Shown piece by piece: positions 13,641 to 14,980 of a stretch of DNA of 14,980 bases; within the stretch, counting starts at the first letter, position 1; every line of letters starts with the position of its first letter. Below the pieces are notes generated by a model. The model did no database searches, was not told the origin of the DNA, and saw only the letters and a list, made by a program, of their open reading frames with translations. Source of the DNA: an uncultured Christensenella sp. (GTDB lineage Bacteria > Bacillota > Clostridia > Christensenellales > Borkfalkiaceae); NCBI GenBank assembly GCA_910583545.1, contig CAJTXM010000010.1:1-14980 (forward strand), read 5' to 3'. A program made the translations under genes and the position numbers.

Positions 13641-13696
13641 TCTGTCAAACTCGGCTTTTTCTGCATATATTGATAGTACATATAGGGAATTATTAT

Positions 13697-14764
13697 ATGA
13701 CGTTAAGCGTATGTCTTATTATAAAAAACGAAGCCGAAGTCCTTGAAAGATGCCTGACCTGTGTAAAAAAATTCGCTGACGAAATAGTCGTTGTTGACAC
13801 GGGTTCAGATGATAACAGTGTGGAAATTGCAAAAAAATTCACCGATAAGGTGCATTTTTTTAAGTGGTGCGACGATTTTTCCGCCGCCCGCAATTTCGCT
13901 TTCGATAAGGCTTCGTCAGATCTTTTAATGTGGCTTGACGCCGATGATGTCATCGACGACGATAACTGTCATAAAATAGAAAAGCTTAAAAATAATTTTG
14001 ACGGCTTCGATATGGCAATGTTGCCTTATGCCGCCGCCTTCGACGGGGAAGTTCCGACGTTTATTTACAACAGAGAAAGAATATTCAGAAGGGACAAAGG
14101 ATACCGCTTTAACGGAGAAGTGCACGAAGCGGTAAATCTTTTCGGCAAAATTTTTTACTCGGATGCACTGATTTGCCATAAAAAAGTAAAAGAAAATTCG
14201 CCCTTGCGCAATCTGAATATTCTGCAAAAAAAGATATCTGCCGGAAAAGAACTCGATGCGCGCCAGAAATTTTATTTCGGCAGAGAACTTTATTACAATA
14301 AAATGTACAGACAGGCAATAGCTGTTTTGGAAGACTTTTTAAAAGACGACGGCTGGTATGTCAACAGGATCGAAGCGTGCATAGATTTATTTTATGCTTA
14401 TCTTAGCGCAGGCGACAAAAAAAGTGCGTTGAATTCACTGTTATTTAGTTTTACCATTGCTCCGCCGAACAGCCGGATATGCTGTATTCTCGGCGAATAT
14501 TTTTTGGAAAAAGGCGATTTACTTTATTCGGAATATTGGTATAATACCGCTCTTAAAGCTGAAAACGATTCAAAGGACGGCAGTTTTATAAATTTGGATT
14601 ATTGCAAATTTGTGCCCTATATGCAGTTATGCGTAATTTACGACCGCCTCGGAGATACCGCGAAGGCGTTTGAATGCAATGACGAGGCAGGGAAAATAAA
14701 ACCGCAAAACGAAAACTATTTAAATAACTTAAAATATTTTGAAAAACTCGGATTTAAGAGGTAA
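13697..14764 (+). CDS. GT2 glycosyltransferase with C-terminal TPR-like repeats
   Basis: A 355-residue cytoplasmic protein. The N-terminal GT-A domain (1-about 190) has the opening SVCLIIKNEAEVLERCL (4-20), VVVDTGSDDN (31-40), the metal/nucleotide motif WLDADD (79-84) and the acceptor-side pattern RIFRRDKGYRFNGEVHE (about 130-147). The remainder (about 200-355) is helical with TPR-like units (REL-YYNKMYRQAIAVLEDFL, SAGDKKSALNSLLFSFTIAP, RLGDTAKAFECNDEAGKIKP). This GT2-plus-repeat build is seen in protein glycosyltransferases such as SunS-like enzymes. I start at ATG 13697, which has an AGGGA site and begins the conserved domain; the open frame upstream overlaps clpC. It lies 5 bp before a collagen-like gene, its probable substrate. 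Confidence 0.9.
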   Translation: MTLSVCLIIKNEAEVLERCLTCVKKFADEIVVVDTGSDDNSVEIAKKFTDKVHFFKWCDDFSAARNFAFDKASSDLLMWLDADDVIDDDNCHKIEKLKNNFDGFDMAMLPYAAAFDGEVPTFIYNRERIFRRDKGYRFNGEVHEAVNLFGKIFYSDALICHKKVKENSPLRNLNILQKKISAGKELDARQKFYFGRELYYNKMYRQAIAVLEDFLKDDGWYVNRIEACIDLFYAYLSAGDKKSALNSLLFSFTIAPPNSRICCILGEYFLEKGDLLYSEYWYNTALKAENDSKDGSFINLDYCKFVPYMQLCVIYDRLGDTAKAFECNDEAGKIKPQNENYLNNLKYFEKLGFKR

Positions 14765-14769
14765 TATAA

Positions 14770-14980
14770 ATGATTGAAAAATTAATGACCGGATTTTTAG
14801 ATTGCTGTTGCGGCGGTCGCGGTGGCAGAATAACAACCGTTTACAGATTAACGGGGATAACCGGACCTGCAGGCCCTACCGGTCCGACAGGCCCTCGCGG
14901 AGATACGGGGCCCATAGGTCCTACCGGAGCAACGGGCGTCAGAGGCTATAGAGGCGCGACGGGAGCAGACGGAGTGACAG
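14770..14980 (+). CDS. Collagen-like (GXY repeat) surface protein, 5' part
   Basis: Seventy codons are visible and the gene continues past the window. After a 28-residue head with a Cys cluster (DCCCGGRGGR), 14 uninterrupted Gly-X-Y triplets run from residue 29. They are rich in GPT, GAT and GPR, and Thr often occupies the third place, as in BclA-type exosporium proteins, where those threonines are glycosylated. A GAGGT site 7 nt before the ATG overlaps the end of the glycosyltransferase gene, so the two are almost certainly one operon. There is no signal peptide, as expected for proteins assembled on the spore from the mother cell. The localisation is inferred; phage or other collagen-like proteins are alternatives. 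Confidence 0.88.
   Translation, partial: MIEKLMTGFLDCCCGGRGGRITTVYRLTGITGPAGPTGPTGPRGDTGPIGPTGATGVRGYRGATGADGVT

Noticed and set aside
13517..13696. 60-codon upstream extension of the glycosyltransferase frame
   Set aside because: It overlaps the end of clpC and the clp terminator; the GT2 domain begins right at ATG 13697.
14856..14980. Short GC-rich direct repeats that could be taken for a tandem repeat or CRISPR
   Set aside because: They are the 9-bp coding periodicity of Gly-X-Y triplets; there are no spacers and no repeat of CRISPR length anywhere in the window.

Overview
The window looks like a chromosomal segment from a low-to-mid GC Gram-positive bacterium of the Firmicutes, most likely class Clostridia. 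The pointers are an mcsA-mcsB-clpC operon, a GGGtGRT-protein/NifU-like pair, a tRNA-Thr with encoded CCA and U73, strong AAGGAG-type ribosome binding sites, TTGACA/TATAAT promoters, and a collagen-like surface protein of the kind found on spores. Genus cannot be fixed from the sequence.

Layout. Positions 1-660 are visibly more AT-rich than the rest. They hold the first codons of a leftward gene, a divergent small HTH regulator with two adjacent palindromes in the shared intergenic region, and a 301-base gene-free stretch of nested inverted repeats. Next is a leftward pair (positions 2117 to 716): a membrane-anchored protein with a possible SPOR-like segment, followed by a NodB/CE4 polysaccharide deacetylase. 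Both suggest cell-wall or spore-envelope work. Between this pair and the rightward genes sits tRNA-Thr(CGT); its 3' end is duplicated exactly 150 bp downstream, each copy followed by its own terminator.

Rightward from 2528: a small membrane protein behind a consensus promoter, a large DUF4874/DUF4832 lipoprotein with a carbohydrate-binding-like module, galE, an alpha/beta-hydrolase abutting galE, and a 72-residue unknown protein. The lipoprotein, GalE and hydrolase suggest carbohydrate or exopolysaccharide metabolism.

Leftward from 9416 to 7687 is the NifU-like scaffold plus GGGtGRT pair. Divergent from it is mcsA-mcsB-clpC (9591-13599), the protein-arginine-phosphorylation and ClpC proteolysis operon, here without ctsR in first position. 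The window ends with a GT2 glycosyltransferase carrying a C-terminal helical-repeat region, followed 5 bp later by the start of a collagen-like (Gly-X-Thr/Pro) protein. This pairing resembles the sgtA-bclA3 exosporium locus of Clostridioides difficile.

The points most worth a second look are the glycosyltransferase/collagen-like pair, the tRNA 3'-end duplication, the structured AT-rich island at 412-648, the twin palindromes at 83-110, and the ctsR-less clp operon. I did not find a clearly new multi-gene system.
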